A stretch of 64,000 nucleotides of DNA from Echinicola pacifica DSM 19836 (GTDB lineage: Bacteria; Bacteroidota; Bacteroidia; Cytophagales; Cyclobacteriaceae): NCBI RefSeq assembly GCF_000373245.1, contig NZ_KB890757.1, positions 124,001-188,000 of the forward strand, in the 5' to 3' direction. The translations under genes were made by a program, and so were the position numbers. The notes below the pieces were generated by a model that was not told the origin of the DNA, made no database searches, and worked only from the letters and a program-made list of their open reading frames with translations. Below, piece after piece: positions 31,783 to 42,106 of this stretch (its first letter is position 1; every line of letters starts with the position of its first letter).

Positions 31783-32301
31783 ATGTCGCAATCAAAAAGA
31801 AAACCCATCCGGGCAACAGATACAGAGCTAAAAGAAAAAGTAGTTGCTATCAACCGAGTAGCTAAAGTAGTGAAAGGTGGTAGAAGATTCTCTTTCTCAG
31901 CTATCGTAGTAGTAGGTGATGGTAATGGCATTGTGGGTTATGGCTTAGGAAAAGCTAACGAGGTCACTGACGCTATTACCAAAGGTATTGAAGATGCTAA
32001 GAAAAGCTTGGTGGAAGTGCCGGTACTTAAAGGTACTATCCCTCATGAAGCTATTGGTAAATTTGGTGGTGGTTTGGTACTTATCAAGCCTGCTGCGCCT
32101 GGTACTGGTGTAATAGCCGGTGGTGCTATGCGTGCCGTATTGGAGAGTGCTGGAGTAACAGACGTTTTGGCGAAATCCAAAGGGTCTTCTAACCCTCACA
32201 ATGTGGTGAAAGCTACCATTGATGCCTTGTCTCGACTAAGAGACGCTATCGCTGTTTCTCAACAGCGTGGAGTTAAATTGGATAAAGTATTTAACGGGTA
32301 A
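31783..32301 (+). CDS. rpsE: Ribosomal protein S5
   Basis: 172 residues. S5 contributes to decoding accuracy and mRNA unwinding. The RNA-binding segment [20 protein letters not shown] (20 residues) and the [23 protein letters not shown] core are present. It begins 6 bp after rplR. Confidence 0.98.
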   Translation: MSQSKRKPIRATDTELKEKVVAINRVAKVVKGGRRFSFSAIVVVGDGNGIVGYGLGKANEVTDAITKGIEDAKKSLVEVPVLKGTIPHEAIGKFGGGLVLIKPAAPGTGVIAGGAMRAVLESAGVTDVLAKSKGSSNPHNVVKATIDALSRLRDAIAVSQQRGVKLDKVFNG

Positions 32302-32305
32302 GAAA

Positions 32306-32485
32306 ATGGCAAAGGTAAAAGTAACTCAAATCAGGAGTATCATCAGTAGACCGAAAGACCAAAAAGCAACTATCGTCGCTCTTGGTCTTGGTAAAATCAA
32401 CAAGTCTGTGGAAGTAGAAAATACCCCGCAGATCGCCGGAATGATTAGTAAAGTTAGTCACCTTGTAAAAGTAGAGGAAGCCTAA
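32306..32485 (+). CDS. rpmD: Ribosomal protein L30
   Basis: 59 residues, normal for bacterial L30. The ATG at 32306 gives [20 protein letters not shown]; the in-frame extension into rpsE is rejected. The [20 protein letters not shown] segment (20 residues) is the family signature. It is 4 bp after rpsE and 2 bp before rplO. Confidence 0.97.
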   Translation: MAKVKVTQIRSIISRPKDQKATIVALGLGKINKSVEVENTPQIAGMISKVSHLVKVEEA

Positions 32486-32487
32486 TT

Positions 32488-32934
32488 ATGAAATTACATA
32501 CATTACAACCCGCAGAAGGATCCGTAAAAAACCGTAAAAGAATCGGTAGAGGACAAGGATCCGGTAGAGGTGGAACTTCCACTAGAGGACACAAAGGAGC
32601 GCAATCCAGATCTGGATATAGCCGTAAGCTTGGGTTTGAAGGTGGCCAGATGCCCCTACAAAGACGTGTTCCTAAGTTCGGTTTTAAGAACCACAACAGA
32701 ATTGAATTTAAACCTTTAAATTTAGATGTGCTCCAGTCTTTGGCCGAAAAGCTTGATACTGACACCATTAACGTGGATGTGCTCATCGATAACGGTTTAG
32801 TTTCGAAAAAAGATGTTGTAAAAGTCCTAGGAAGAGGCGAACTTACGATCAAATTAAACGTAAGCGCTCATTATTTCTCAGCTTCTGCCATTGAATCCAT
32901 CGAGAAACAAGGCGGGACTGCTAACAAGATTTAA
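32488..32934 (+). CDS. rplO: Ribosomal protein L15
   Basis: 148 residues. The Gly/Arg-rich N-terminal arm (GRGQGSGRGGTSTRGHKG) threads into 23S rRNA, and GFEGGQMPLQRRVPKFGF is the family signature. It is an essential late assembly protein in most bacteria. It is followed after 2 bp by secY, the standard order. Confidence 0.98.
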   Translation: MKLHTLQPAEGSVKNRKRIGRGQGSGRGGTSTRGHKGAQSRSGYSRKLGFEGGQMPLQRRVPKFGFKNHNRIEFKPLNLDVLQSLAEKLDTDTINVDVLIDNGLVSKKDVVKVLGRGELTIKLNVSAHYFSASAIESIEKQGGTANKI

Positions 32935-32936
32935 GA

Positions 32937-34253
32937 ATGAAAAAATTTATCTCAACAGTTAAGAACATCTTTTCTATTGAAGATCTAAGAATCCGTATCC
33001 TGAATACAATCGGTTTTCTGGTTGTATTCAGATTGGGTTCTTATATCGTTTTGCCAGGAGTAGACCCTGATCAACTCTCTGGCTCATCAGAAGGGATCTT
33101 TGGCTTGATCGACACTTTCTTAGGTGGCGCATTTAGCAATGCCTCTATCTTCGGATTAGGTATCATGCCATATATTTCCGCATCCATTGTGTTGCAACTA
33201 TTAACTGTTGGAGTTCCTTATTTCCAAAAGCTCCAGAAGGAAGGTGAATCTGGCCGTAAAAGGATCAACCAGATCACTAGAGTGTTGACCATTCTTATTA
33301 CGCTGGCGCAGGGAATTGGGTATATTTCTGCTACTATTCCTAATGAGGCCATCATGGTAAGCAAGACGCTGTTTATGTTCAGCTCTCTCGTATTACTTGT
33401 CGCCGGTACCATGTTCTGCATGTGGCTAGGTGAGAAGATTACAGAGAAAGGAATCGGAAACGGTATCTCCATGCTGATTATGATCGGTATCATTTCTAAT
33501 CTTCCTGGAGCACTCCTTGGTGAAGTAGTTACCAAAGGTACCTCAGGAGCTCTGCTATTGATCATCGAATTCTTCGTGTTGTTCTTCGTTGTTGTGGGTG
33601 TTGTAGCCCTTACTGAGGCCACTCGTAGGATCCCCGTTCAGTATGCTAAGCAAGTAGTAGGAGGTAAAGTCTATGGCGGTCAGCGTCAGTATATCCCTAT
33701 CAAAGTGAATGCATCCGGTGTAATGCCGATTATCTTTGCACAATCTCTGATGTTTGTACCTGCTTTGATCGCTCAAATCTGGGCTTCAGAAAGTGATATT
33801 GCCAACTATATTGGTAGTACTTTCAGTAACCCGACCTCCTGGCAGTATAATCTGGTGTTTGCCATTATGATTATATTGTTCACTTTCTTCTACACTGCTA
33901 TTACCGTAAATCCGGAGCAGATTGCAGACGATATGAAAAGAAACGGTGGTTTTGTGCCAGGCGTCAAGCCAGGAGCCCCAACTGCCGATTTTATTGACAA
34001 TATCATTTCCAGAATTACACTTCCTGGATCTGTGTTGCTCGCTCTGGTAGCCATTATGCCTGCCTTTGCGATGATTGCTGGAGTAAGTAATCAGTTTGCA
34101 CAGTTTTATGGAGGTACCTCTCTATTGATTATGGTAGGGGTGATTATGGATACTTTGCGTCAGATAGAAAGCTACCTGTTGATGAGACATTATGAAGGAA
34201 TGATGAAGAGTGGCAATATGAAGAATAATCCTTCTAACTACGCAGTAGCATAA
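32937..34253 (+). CDS. secY: Preprotein translocase subunit SecY
   Basis: 438 residues with ten hydrophobic segments. SecY forms the protein-conducting channel with SecE (also in this window) and SecG. The start region (IEDLRIRILNTIGFLVVFRLG trimmed to R-x-R-I-x-x-T and the first helix), the plug segment after it, the GIGNGISMLI motif and the cytosolic loop with RRIPVQYAKQVVGG are typical. It is slightly short but complete. Confidence 0.97.
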   Translation: MKKFISTVKNIFSIEDLRIRILNTIGFLVVFRLGSYIVLPGVDPDQLSGSSEGIFGLIDTFLGGAFSNASIFGLGIMPYISASIVLQLLTVGVPYFQKLQKEGESGRKRINQITRVLTILITLAQGIGYISATIPNEAIMVSKTLFMFSSLVLLVAGTMFCMWLGEKITEKGIGNGISMLIMIGIISNLPGALLGEVVTKGTSGALLLIIEFFVLFFVVVGVVALTEATRRIPVQYAKQVVGGKVYGGQRQYIPIKVNASGVMPIIFAQSLMFVPALIAQIWASESDIANYIGSTFSNPTSWQYNLVFAIMIILFTFFYTAITVNPEQIADDMKRNGGFVPGVKPGAPTADFIDNIISRITLPGSVLLALVAIMPAFAMIAGVSNQFAQFYGGTSLLIMVGVIMDTLRQIESYLLMRHYEGMMKSGNMKNNPSNYAVA

Positions 34254-34256
34254 TAT

Positions 34257-35030
34257 ATGATACACTACAAGACTTCGGAAGAAGTCCAGTTGATAAAAGA
34301 TAGTGCTGAAATATTAGGTAAGGCTCACGGTGAAGTGGCCAAGCTTGTAAAGGAAGGGGTAAAGACCTCTGAATTAGATAAGATTGCAGAAGAGTATATT
34401 AGGGATCACGGAGGAGTACCTTCTTTTAAAGGATACAATGGTTTTCCCTCTTCACTTTGTATTTCTGTGAACGAAGTAGTAGTTCACGGATTTCCAAGTG
34501 GATATGTTTTGAAAGATGGCGATATAATCTCAGTAGATTGTGGAGTCTTTCACCAAGGTTTTCATAGCGATTGCGCTTATACTTACCCTGTCGGTGAAGT
34601 TTCTCCAAAAATATTGTCATTACTCAAAGACACGAAAGAATCATTGTATCTCGGTATTGAAAAAGCTGTGTTCGGTAATCGGATTGGCGATGTCGGTAAT
34701 GCGATACAGAAGTTCGTTGAATCAAAAGGTTATACTGTAGTACGTGAGCTTGTAGGACACGGAGTAGGCAGAAGCCTTCACGAGTCACCGGAAGTTCCTA
34801 ATTACGGAAAAAAAGGAAGTGGGCCTCAGCTCAAGGAAGGAATGGTCATCGCAATAGAGCCGATGGTCAATCTGGGAACGCGAAACATCGTTCAAGAGCG
34901 AGACGGATGGACGATCAGGACTGCTGATCGGAAGCCCTCGGCCCATTATGAGCATACCATTGCGGTATTTGAGGATCGAACAGAAATACTTACAACACAT
35001 CAATACATAGAAGAAAACTTTAAATTCTAA
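34257..35030 (+). CDS. map: Methionine aminopeptidase type I
   Basis: 257 residues of the pita-bread fold. It removes the N-terminal Met from new proteins. The metal ligands are in the usual contexts: Asp in ISVDCGVF, Asp in HSDCAYT, His in [10 protein letters not shown], Glu in AIEPM and Glu near HTIAVFED (hydrolase-type active site). It lies between secY and infA; adk, which often sits here in other phyla, is absent. Confidence 0.97.
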   Translation: MIHYKTSEEVQLIKDSAEILGKAHGEVAKLVKEGVKTSELDKIAEEYIRDHGGVPSFKGYNGFPSSLCISVNEVVVHGFPSGYVLKDGDIISVDCGVFHQGFHSDCAYTYPVGEVSPKILSLLKDTKESLYLGIEKAVFGNRIGDVGNAIQKFVESKGYTVVRELVGHGVGRSLHESPEVPNYGKKGSGPQLKEGMVIAIEPMVNLGTRNIVQERDGWTIRTADRKPSAHYEHTIAVFEDRTEILTTHQYIEENFKF

Positions 35031-35032
35031 AT

Positions 35033-35251
35033 ATGGCTAAACAAGCATCTATAGAGCAAGATGGCACTATCATAGAAGCGTTGTCAAACGCAATGTTTAA
35101 AGTGGAACTGGAGAATGGGCATCAGCTGATCGCACATATTTCCGGTAAAATGCGAATGAACTATATAAAGATCCTGCCAGGAGATAAGGTAAAACTTGAA
35201 ATGTCTCCCTATGATCTTTCTAAAGGAAGAATTGTATATCGGTATAAATAA
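35033..35251 (+). CDS. infA: Translation initiation factor IF-1
   Basis: 72 residues, a single S1/OB domain ([40 protein letters not shown] key R-x-N-Y-I and G-D-x-V). IF-1 blocks the A site during initiation. It begins 2 bp after map. Confidence 0.97.
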   Translation: MAKQASIEQDGTIIEALSNAMFKVELENGHQLIAHISGKMRMNYIKILPGDKVKLEMSPYDLSKGRIVYRYK

Positions 35252-35257
35252 AATGTC

Positions 35258-35374
35258 ATGAAAGTAAAGGCATCTATTAAAAAGAGAAGTGTTGACTGTA
35301 AAGTGATCAGAAGAAAAGGAAAACTTTACGTAATCAACAAAAAGAATCCTAAGTTTAAACAAAGACAAGGTTAA
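35258..35374 (+). CDS. rpmJ: Ribosomal protein L36, zinc-free form
   Basis: 38 residues, starting ATG at 35258 directly after infA (6-bp gap) and ending TAA at 35372-35374. It begins [11 protein letters not shown] and ends NPKFKQRQG, both typical of L36. The zinc site is lost: canonical C11, C14, C27 and H33 are here Ser, Cys, Asn and Phe, so only C14 remains. This is the zinc-independent L36 type. It is in its normal place before rpsM. Confidence 0.95.
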   Translation: MKVKASIKKRSVDCKVIRRKGKLYVINKKNPKFKQRQG

Positions 35375-35378
35375 AATT

Positions 35379-35756
35379 ATGGCAAGAATTGCAGGTGTTG
35401 ACATTCCCGACAATAAGCGCGGGGAGATAGGCTTAACCTATATTTTTGGTATAGGCAGAAGCTCAGCTAGAGCTATCCTTACTAAGGCAGGGATATCATA
35501 TGATAAGAAAGCAGGAGAATGGACTGATGATGAGTCCACTGCTATCAGAAATATCATCGCAGAAGAATTTAAGACTGAGGGTGTCCTTAAGTCTGAGGTT
35601 CAGTTGAACATCAAACGTTTGATGGATATTGGATGTTATCGCGGTCTTCGTCACAGAAAAGGGCTTCCAGTAAGAGGTCAGAAGACTAAGAACAACGCTA
35701 GAACTAGAAAAGGTAAGAGAAAGACTGTTGCTAACAAAAAGAAAGCAACTAAATAA
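35379..35756 (+). CDS. rpsM: Ribosomal protein S13
   Basis: 125 residues. S13 bridges the 30S head to the 50S subunit and the P-site tRNA. The [20 protein letters not shown] start (20 residues) and the [20 protein letters not shown] signature (20 residues) are clear. The basic C-terminal tail is normal. Confidence 0.98.
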   Translation: MARIAGVDIPDNKRGEIGLTYIFGIGRSSARAILTKAGISYDKKAGEWTDDESTAIRNIIAEEFKTEGVLKSEVQLNIKRLMDIGCYRGLRHRKGLPVRGQKTKNNARTRKGKRKTVANKKKATK

Positions 35757-35771
35757 ATCTTGATTTAGATT

Positions 35772-36170
35772 ATGGCTCAGAGAAGAAACGATAAAGCTAA
35801 AGGGAAAAAGAGAGTTGTTAAAGTAGAAGCAGTAGGCCAAGTGCATATTAAAGCTTCCTTTAATAATATCATTATTTCCATTACCAATAATGCAGGTCAA
35901 GTGATTTCTTGGGCTTCTGCCGGTAAAATGGGATTCAGGGGTTCTAAGAAAAACACTCCATATGCTGCACAGATGGCCGCTCAAAATTGCGGACAGGTAG
36001 CTTATGACCTAGGTTTGAGAAAAATCGAGGTGTTTGTAAAAGGTCCAGGTGCTGGTAGAGAATCAGCTATCAGAACATTGCAAAATGTAGGTCTTGATGT
36101 GACTACGATTATTGATGTGACTCCACTTCCGCACAACGGATGTCGTCCTCCAAAACGTAGAAGAGTATAA
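35772..36170 (+). CDS. rpsK: Ribosomal protein S11
   Basis: 132 residues. S11 lies on the 30S platform near the mRNA exit. The segment [20 protein letters not shown] (20 residues) and the C-terminal [18 protein letters not shown] signature identify it. It begins 15 bp after rpsM. Confidence 0.98.
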   Translation: MAQRRNDKAKGKKRVVKVEAVGQVHIKASFNNIIISITNNAGQVISWASAGKMGFRGSKKNTPYAAQMAAQNCGQVAYDLGLRKIEVFVKGPGAGRESAIRTLQNVGLDVTTIIDVTPLPHNGCRPPKRRRV

Positions 36171-36187
36171 TTTAACGAAGAAATAGA

Positions 36188-36793
36188 ATGGCAAGATATA
36201 GAGGTCCAAAAGCGAAAATTTCCAGGAAATTCGGAGAGCCTATCGAGGGACAAAGCAAGGCGCTTCAAAAGAAAAACTATCCTCCAGGCCAACACGGTAG
36301 AGGTAGAAGAAAGAAGCAGTCTGAATATGCTATTCAGCTTGCTGAAAAGCAAAAAGCTAAATACATCTACGGCGTACTGGAGAGACAGTTTGCTAAAATG
36401 TTTAACATTGCTTCCAGAAAACAAGGAATTACAGGTGAAAACCTTCTCCAATTGTTGGAAGCTCGTCTAGACAATACAGTGTATAGAATGGGTATCTCCC
36501 CTACCCGAAGAGGCGCCAGACAGTTGGTTTCTCATAAGCATATCCTGGTAAATGGTGAGTTGGTAAATATACCTTCTTACTCCCTTAAGCCAGGGGATAT
36601 CGTATCAGTAAGAGAAAGATCTAAGTCTTTGGAAGCAATATCTTCCAGCTTGGCAGGTCAACCTTCTAATCGATATTCATGGATAGAGTGGGATAATACA
36701 TCCTTATCCGGTAAGTTCGTTAGTATTCCAGTAAGAGAAGACATCCCTGAGAATATCAAAGAACAACTTATCGTTGAACTCTACTCTAAGTAA
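36188..36793 (+). CDS. rpsD: Ribosomal protein S4
   Basis: 201 residues. S4 nucleates 30S assembly; the S4 domain ([10 protein letters not shown]...[14 protein letters not shown]) lies around residues 92-125. The N-terminus ([17 protein letters not shown]) lacks the zinc-binding Cys cluster of some S4 forms. It begins 17 bp after rpsK. Confidence 0.98.
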   Translation: MARYRGPKAKISRKFGEPIEGQSKALQKKNYPPGQHGRGRRKKQSEYAIQLAEKQKAKYIYGVLERQFAKMFNIASRKQGITGENLLQLLEARLDNTVYRMGISPTRRGARQLVSHKHILVNGELVNIPSYSLKPGDIVSVRERSKSLEAISSSLAGQPSNRYSWIEWDNTSLSGKFVSIPVREDIPENIKEQLIVELYSK

Positions 36794-36827
36794 TAACTAA
36801 ACTTTCTGACTTAAAAGAACTATTGAT

Positions 36828-37817
36828 ATGTCCATACTTGCATTTCAAATGCCCGAAAAAGTGGTGATGGAAAAAGCCGATGATTTTCACGGTTTGTTCA
36901 CTTTTAAGCCTCTCGAAAAAGGTTACGGGGTTACAATTGGTAATGCGCTGAGAAGAATCTTGCTCTCTTCCTTAGAGGGCTACGCCATCACCTCGGTGAA
37001 ATTACCTGGTGTAGTTCATGAATTTTCTACCATCGAAGGGGTTGTGGAAGACGTTACTGACATCATCCTTAACCTCAAGCAGGTGAGGCTTAAGAAAATC
37101 CATGACTCCATAGATGGTAAAATTACCGTGGAAGTTAAAAACCAAGATGTTTTTACTGCTGGAGATATCGCTAAGTTTACCTCTTCATTTGAGGTTTTGA
37201 ACCCCGATTTGGTAATCTGTCACTTGGATGACTCTAAAAGCTTCGAAATCGAAATTACAGTAGAAAAAGGTAGAGGATACCTTCCTGCTGAAGAATCTAA
37301 GCCAAAAGAGCAGGTGTTCGGAGTTATTCCTATTGATGCCATCTTTACGCCTATCAAAAACGTAAAGTATAGCGTGGAAAATACTAGGGTAGAACAAAAA
37401 ACTGACTTTGAAAAGTTAGTCCTTGAAGTTTCTACTGACGGTTCTATCCACCCTGAAAAAGCGCTTCAGGAATCTGCCAAAATCCTAATTCAGCATTTTA
37501 TGCTGTTCTCCGATCAGACGATGGTCATCGACACCCCAGGTGGAGATTCCCCAGAGCCTATCGACGAGGAATTCCTTCACATGCGTAAGTTGCTTAAAAC
37601 TCCGCTTAGTGATCTTGATCTGTCAGTTAGGGCATTCAACTGCCTCAAAGCCGCAGATGTGAAGACTCTGGGAGACCTTGCAAAACTGGAGATTTCTGAT
37701 ATGATGAAATTCAGAAACTTCGGTAAGAAATCTCTGGCTGAATTGGAGCAGTTAATCCAAGAAAAAGGATTGCAGTTCGGCATGGACATATCTAAGTATA
37801 AACTTGACGAAGAATAA
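36828..37817 (+). CDS. rpoA: RNA polymerase alpha subunit
   Basis: 329 residues. The N-terminal domain (1-235) includes [16 protein letters not shown], which dimerises and contacts beta; the C-terminal domain (about 250-320) contains the helix-hairpin-helix [19 protein letters not shown] that binds UP-element DNA and activators. Both domains are complete. It lies between rpsD and rplQ. Confidence 0.98.
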   Translation: MSILAFQMPEKVVMEKADDFHGLFTFKPLEKGYGVTIGNALRRILLSSLEGYAITSVKLPGVVHEFSTIEGVVEDVTDIILNLKQVRLKKIHDSIDGKITVEVKNQDVFTAGDIAKFTSSFEVLNPDLVICHLDDSKSFEIEITVEKGRGYLPAEESKPKEQVFGVIPIDAIFTPIKNVKYSVENTRVEQKTDFEKLVLEVSTDGSIHPEKALQESAKILIQHFMLFSDQTMVIDTPGGDSPEPIDEEFLHMRKLLKTPLSDLDLSVRAFNCLKAADVKTLGDLAKLEISDMMKFRNFGKKSLAELEQLIQEKGLQFGMDISKYKLDEE

Positions 37818-37823
37818 TAAAAG

Positions 37824-38372
37824 ATGAGACACGGTAAGAAATTTAATCACCTTGGCAGAACGGCCTCTCACAGGAAAGCAATGCTTTCTAATATGGCGGC
37901 CTCTCTGATTCTTCACAAGCGAATTTCCACAACGCTTGCTAAGGCCAAGGAATTAAGAAAATATGTAGAGCCTCTAGTTACTAGAGCCAAAGAAGATACT
38001 ACGCACAACAGACGTATTGCCTTCTCTTACCTTCAAGATAAAGAAGCGATCAAAGCTCTTTTCGGTGAGGTAGTGGAAAAAGTTTCCAATAGACCAGGTG
38101 GTTACACCCGAATCATTAAAACCGGTTATAGAATCGGTGATAATGCCGAAATGTGTATCATCGAGCTAGTGGACTTCAATGAACTGATGCTGAAAGATGC
38201 TCAGCCTGAGAAGAAGAAAACCAGAAGAAGCCGTCGTAGCGCTGGCGCTGCCGATGCTACTACTGAAACTAAAGCCCCTGAGGCTAAAGCAGAAGCACCA
38301 GAAGCAAAAGCCTCTGATGACAATGCGGCTGATGGTAATGCTGATTCGGACAAAGAAACTAAGTCTGAATAA
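37824..38372 (+). CDS. rplQ: Ribosomal protein L17 with low-complexity C-terminal tail
   Basis: 182 residues, against about 115-130 in most bacteria. Residues 1-125 are a normal L17 ([20 protein letters not shown] start). From about residue 130 a basic patch (KKKTRRSRR) leads into an Ala/Glu/Lys/Asp-rich tail with [12 protein letters not shown]-type repeats. Such tails occur in Bacteroidota ribosomal proteins; a function is not known to me. It is the last gene of the superoperon. Confidence 0.97.
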   Translation: MRHGKKFNHLGRTASHRKAMLSNMAASLILHKRISTTLAKAKELRKYVEPLVTRAKEDTTHNRRIAFSYLQDKEAIKALFGEVVEKVSNRPGGYTRIIKTGYRIGDNAEMCIIELVDFNELMLKDAQPEKKKTRRSRRSAGAADATTETKAPEAKAEAPEAKASDDNAADGNADSDKETKSE

Positions 38373-38399
38373 TAAATGTATTGCCGTTTATAAATATTC

Positions 38400-38435
38400 A
38401 AAAAAGGGGTTGGACTTAGGTTCAATCCCTTTTTT
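38400..38435 (+). terminator. Terminator after rplQ
   Basis: AAAAAAGGG/CCCTTTTTT outer stem continued by G-T and TTGGA/TTCAA pairing around a 6-nt loop. It ends the superoperon. Confidence 0.88.
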
Positions 38436-38479
38436 ATTATCCTTTTTAAAATTATCCTGTCACTTAGTGATAAAATCCT

Positions 38480-38487
38480 TAAATTTG
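38480..38487 (+). promoter_or_regulatory. Candidate -7 element for carA
   Basis: TAAATTTG, 19 bp before the carA start. No TTG at the -33 position. Confidence 0.45.
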
Positions 38488-38505
38488 GACATTCAATTTC
38501 GATAA

Positions 38506-39597
38506 ATGGACAAACATAAAGCAACACTCCTTCTTGAAGATGGTACCGTATTCCACGGCACCCTGATTGGTAAACATGGTACTAATGGTGGCGAAATCTG
38601 TTTTAATACAGGTATGACCGGCTATCAGGAAATCTATACAGACCCTTCCTATACCGGCCAAATAATCGTAACCACTACCTCCCATATCGGTAATTATGGT
38701 GTGATAGATAGTGAAACCGAATCCGATAACCCCACCATTGGCGGGCTAGTCGTTAATAGTTTCTCTGATATCTATAGCCGTTTGGATGCGACCCAGTCGC
38801 TTCAGGATTACCTAGAGCAACACGGAATCACTGGTATCGCTGATGTCGATACCCGTAAGATCGTTCGCCATATCAGGTCCAAAGGTGCGATGAATGCCAT
38901 CATTAGCTCTGAATATGATACAATCGAAGAACTTCAAAAAGAACTTGAAAAAGTCCCTTCTATGGAAGGATTGGAGCTTTCTTCTCAGGTATGTACCAAA
39001 GAGCCCTACTTTATCGGTGAGGAAACCGCCTCTATCAAGGTGGCTTGTATCGATTATGGGATTAAGAAAAACATCCTTCGTAACTTAGCCAGCCGTGGCG
39101 TGTACTGTAAAGTATTTCCCGCCAAAACAGCGGTGAGCGAAATGGAAGCTTGGCAGCCCGACGCTTATTTCCTCTCCAACGGACCAGGTGATCCTGCCGT
39201 AATGGACTATGCTGTCGACACGGTGAAAGAAGTTCTCGAACTTAATAAGCCAGTCTTCGGTATCTGCCTTGGACATCAATTGCTCGCAGAAGCAGTAGGT
39301 ATCAAAACCTATAAAATGCACCATGGACACCGTGGACTAAACCACCCTATCAAAAACCTGATAACAGGTATGAGCGAAATCACCTCCCAAAATCATGGAT
39401 TTAATGTGGTGCGTGAAGATGCTGAAAACAACCCTCAGGTCGAAATTACTCATGTACACTTGAATGATAATACTGTCGCAGGCATCAAGCTGAAAGACCG
39501 TCCAGCATTCTCCGTACAGTATCACCCAGAGTCTTCCCCAGGGCCTCATGACTCTAGGTATCTCTTTGACGATTTTGTAGCAATGATCAAAAAATAA
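38506..39597 (+). CDS. carA: Carbamoyl-phosphate synthase small (glutaminase) subunit
   Basis: 363 residues. The N-terminal CarA domain (LLLEDGTVFHG, FNTGMTGYQEI) is followed by a class I glutamine amidotransferase domain with the nucleophile Cys in GICLGHQLLAEA and the His-Glu of YHPESSPGPHD. It supplies ammonia for carbamoyl phosphate in arginine and pyrimidine synthesis. The large subunit (carB) is not adjacent. It has its own terminator, so it is a single-gene unit between rplQ and eno. Confidence 0.96.
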   Translation: MDKHKATLLLEDGTVFHGTLIGKHGTNGGEICFNTGMTGYQEIYTDPSYTGQIIVTTTSHIGNYGVIDSETESDNPTIGGLVVNSFSDIYSRLDATQSLQDYLEQHGITGIADVDTRKIVRHIRSKGAMNAIISSEYDTIEELQKELEKVPSMEGLELSSQVCTKEPYFIGEETASIKVACIDYGIKKNILRNLASRGVYCKVFPAKTAVSEMEAWQPDAYFLSNGPGDPAVMDYAVDTVKEVLELNKPVFGICLGHQLLAEAVGIKTYKMHHGHRGLNHPIKNLITGMSEITSQNHGFNVVREDAENNPQVEITHVHLNDNTVAGIKLKDRPAFSVQYHPESSPGPHDSRYLFDDFVAMIKK

Positions 39598-39598
39598 T

Positions 39599-39630
39599 AA
39601 AGCCTGGCGGTACTTCCGCCTCGCTTTTTT
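39599..39630 (+). terminator. Terminator after carA
   Basis: GGCGG/CCGCC inner stem and AAAGC/GCTTT outer stem with a small internal loop, ending in six T residues. Confidence 0.85.
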
Positions 39631-39652
39631 AATTTATATTTCGATATTTTAA

Positions 39653-40963
<1,311 letters not shown>

Positions 40964-40987
40964 GGAAATCATCCCTTCTATAAATTT

Positions 40988-41019
40988 AAAAACATCTGTC
41001 TCGGCAGATGTTTTTTTTT
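40988..41019 (+). terminator. Terminator after eno
   Basis: Stem AAAAACATCTG/CAGATGTTTTT with a TCTCGG loop and nine T residues. The remaining 200 bp up to the next gene hold no other gene. Confidence 0.92.
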
Positions 41020-41224
41020 GCCGTGCATGCTAAACACCAGGATGGTTTAAGTTCCTTACGGACCTGCTGGCACAGACCAATGGTGGATGGTATGAGTGTT
41101 TATGACGATCCGAAATTTGATTGCCGCCTAAAATAAAGGTTTGCCCTAAGCTTCAAGCCTTCTAAGTACCGAATCCATAAACCCTTATTGTATAACAGAT
41201 TTAAAAATTATCCCCACTATTCCC

Positions 41225-41232
41225 TATATTTG
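41225..41232 (+). promoter_or_regulatory. Candidate -7 element for the FtsB-like gene
   Basis: TATATTTG, 22 bp before the chosen ATG. It lies upstream of the TTG at 41234, so a start at the TTG is unlikely. No -33 TTG is visible. Confidence 0.45.
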
Positions 41233-41254
41233 CTTGGAGCAAAAGATAATATCA

Positions 41255-41542
41255 ATGGCCAAATACTTAAAATATACTAAGAACTTCTACTTTATCTTCA
41301 CGGTACTTTTTGTTGTATGGATGGTATTTATTGACAATAATGACATCATTAGCCAATTTAAACTCCGTTCCAAACTAAATGGTTTGGAGGATCAAAAGGA
41401 GTTTTACATAGAACGTAAAGAAAAAATCAAGGCAGAGCGAGAGGAATTACTCAGTAATTATGAACTTTTGGAGAAGTTTGCCCGTGAAAGATATTTAATG
41501 AAGAAAAAAACTGAAGACCTCTATGTTATCGTTCAAGAATAA
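41255..41542 (+). CDS. FtsB/DivIC-type septum formation initiator protein
   Basis: 95 residues from the ATG at 41255 (MAKYLKYTKNFYF). One transmembrane helix (about 12-28) is followed by a heptad-rich coiled coil (about 38-70) and the EKFARERYLMKKKTEDLYVI motif (20 residues), in which the ARE-xYxM-K core is the DivIC/FtsB signature. Such proteins join FtsL/FtsQ in the divisome. The 7-codon TTG extension is rejected. Its last 20 bases overlap the next gene. Confidence 0.88.
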   Translation: MAKYLKYTKNFYFIFTVLFVVWMVFIDNNDIISQFKLRSKLNGLEDQKEFYIERKEKIKAEREELLSNYELLEKFARERYLMKKKTEDLYVIVQE

Positions 41543-42095
41543 ATTGACTCAACTGGCCTTATTGGCTGGTCTATTCCTCGTATTATCCGTAACAAAAAGC
41601 TATTCCCAAATCGAATACTATGAGGATGAAGAGCAAAAGGTGCCCTTTAGCGATAGACTTTATTTTGGAGGTAACCTGGGCTTACAGTTCGGTTATTTGA
41701 CTTATATCGAAGTGTCTCCATTGGTCGGCGTGATGATCACTGAGCGCTATTCTGCAGGTGCTGGCATTACTTACCAATATTTGGAATATAAAGATTATGG
41801 CACCTCCTCGAATGTGTATGGTGGAAGGTTATTTAATAGATATAATATCTCCCCCAATATTTTTGCCCATGCCGAATATGAAAGCCTGAATGTAGAAGCA
41901 TATAGGAGAAATGATGCGGGTATCCTAGTCTCCGAAAGGGAGTGGGTTCCAGGCTTATTTCTTGGTGGTGGGTATTTTGTGCCTTTCGGCCGCCGTGGTG
42001 GGATGAATTTCACCTTTCTGTACAATGTTCTTTATGTCAATACAAATGCTATTTATACTGAACCATATGTGATCCGAGCGGGTTTTGTATTATAG
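41523..42095 (+). CDS. Small outer-membrane beta-barrel protein of unknown function
   Basis: 190 residues. An N-terminal signal peptide (hydrophobic 7-22, cleavage likely after SYSQ) is followed by alternating amphipathic strands with many Tyr/Gly/Phe residues, and the protein ends in a strand closing on a hydrophobic residue (AGFVL), as expected for an 8-strand barrel. No domain name is recognised with certainty. It overlaps the FtsB-like gene by 20 bp in another frame, suggesting coupled translation, and precedes cysE by 11 bp. Confidence 0.8.
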   Translation: MLSFKNKLTQLALLAGLFLVLSVTKSYSQIEYYEDEEQKVPFSDRLYFGGNLGLQFGYLTYIEVSPLVGVMITERYSAGAGITYQYLEYKDYGTSSNVYGGRLFNRYNISPNIFAHAEYESLNVEAYRRNDAGILVSEREWVPGLFLGGGYFVPFGRRGGMNFTFLYNVLYVNTNAIYTEPYVIRAGFVL

Positions 42096-42106
42096 TCTTT
42101 TTACTT

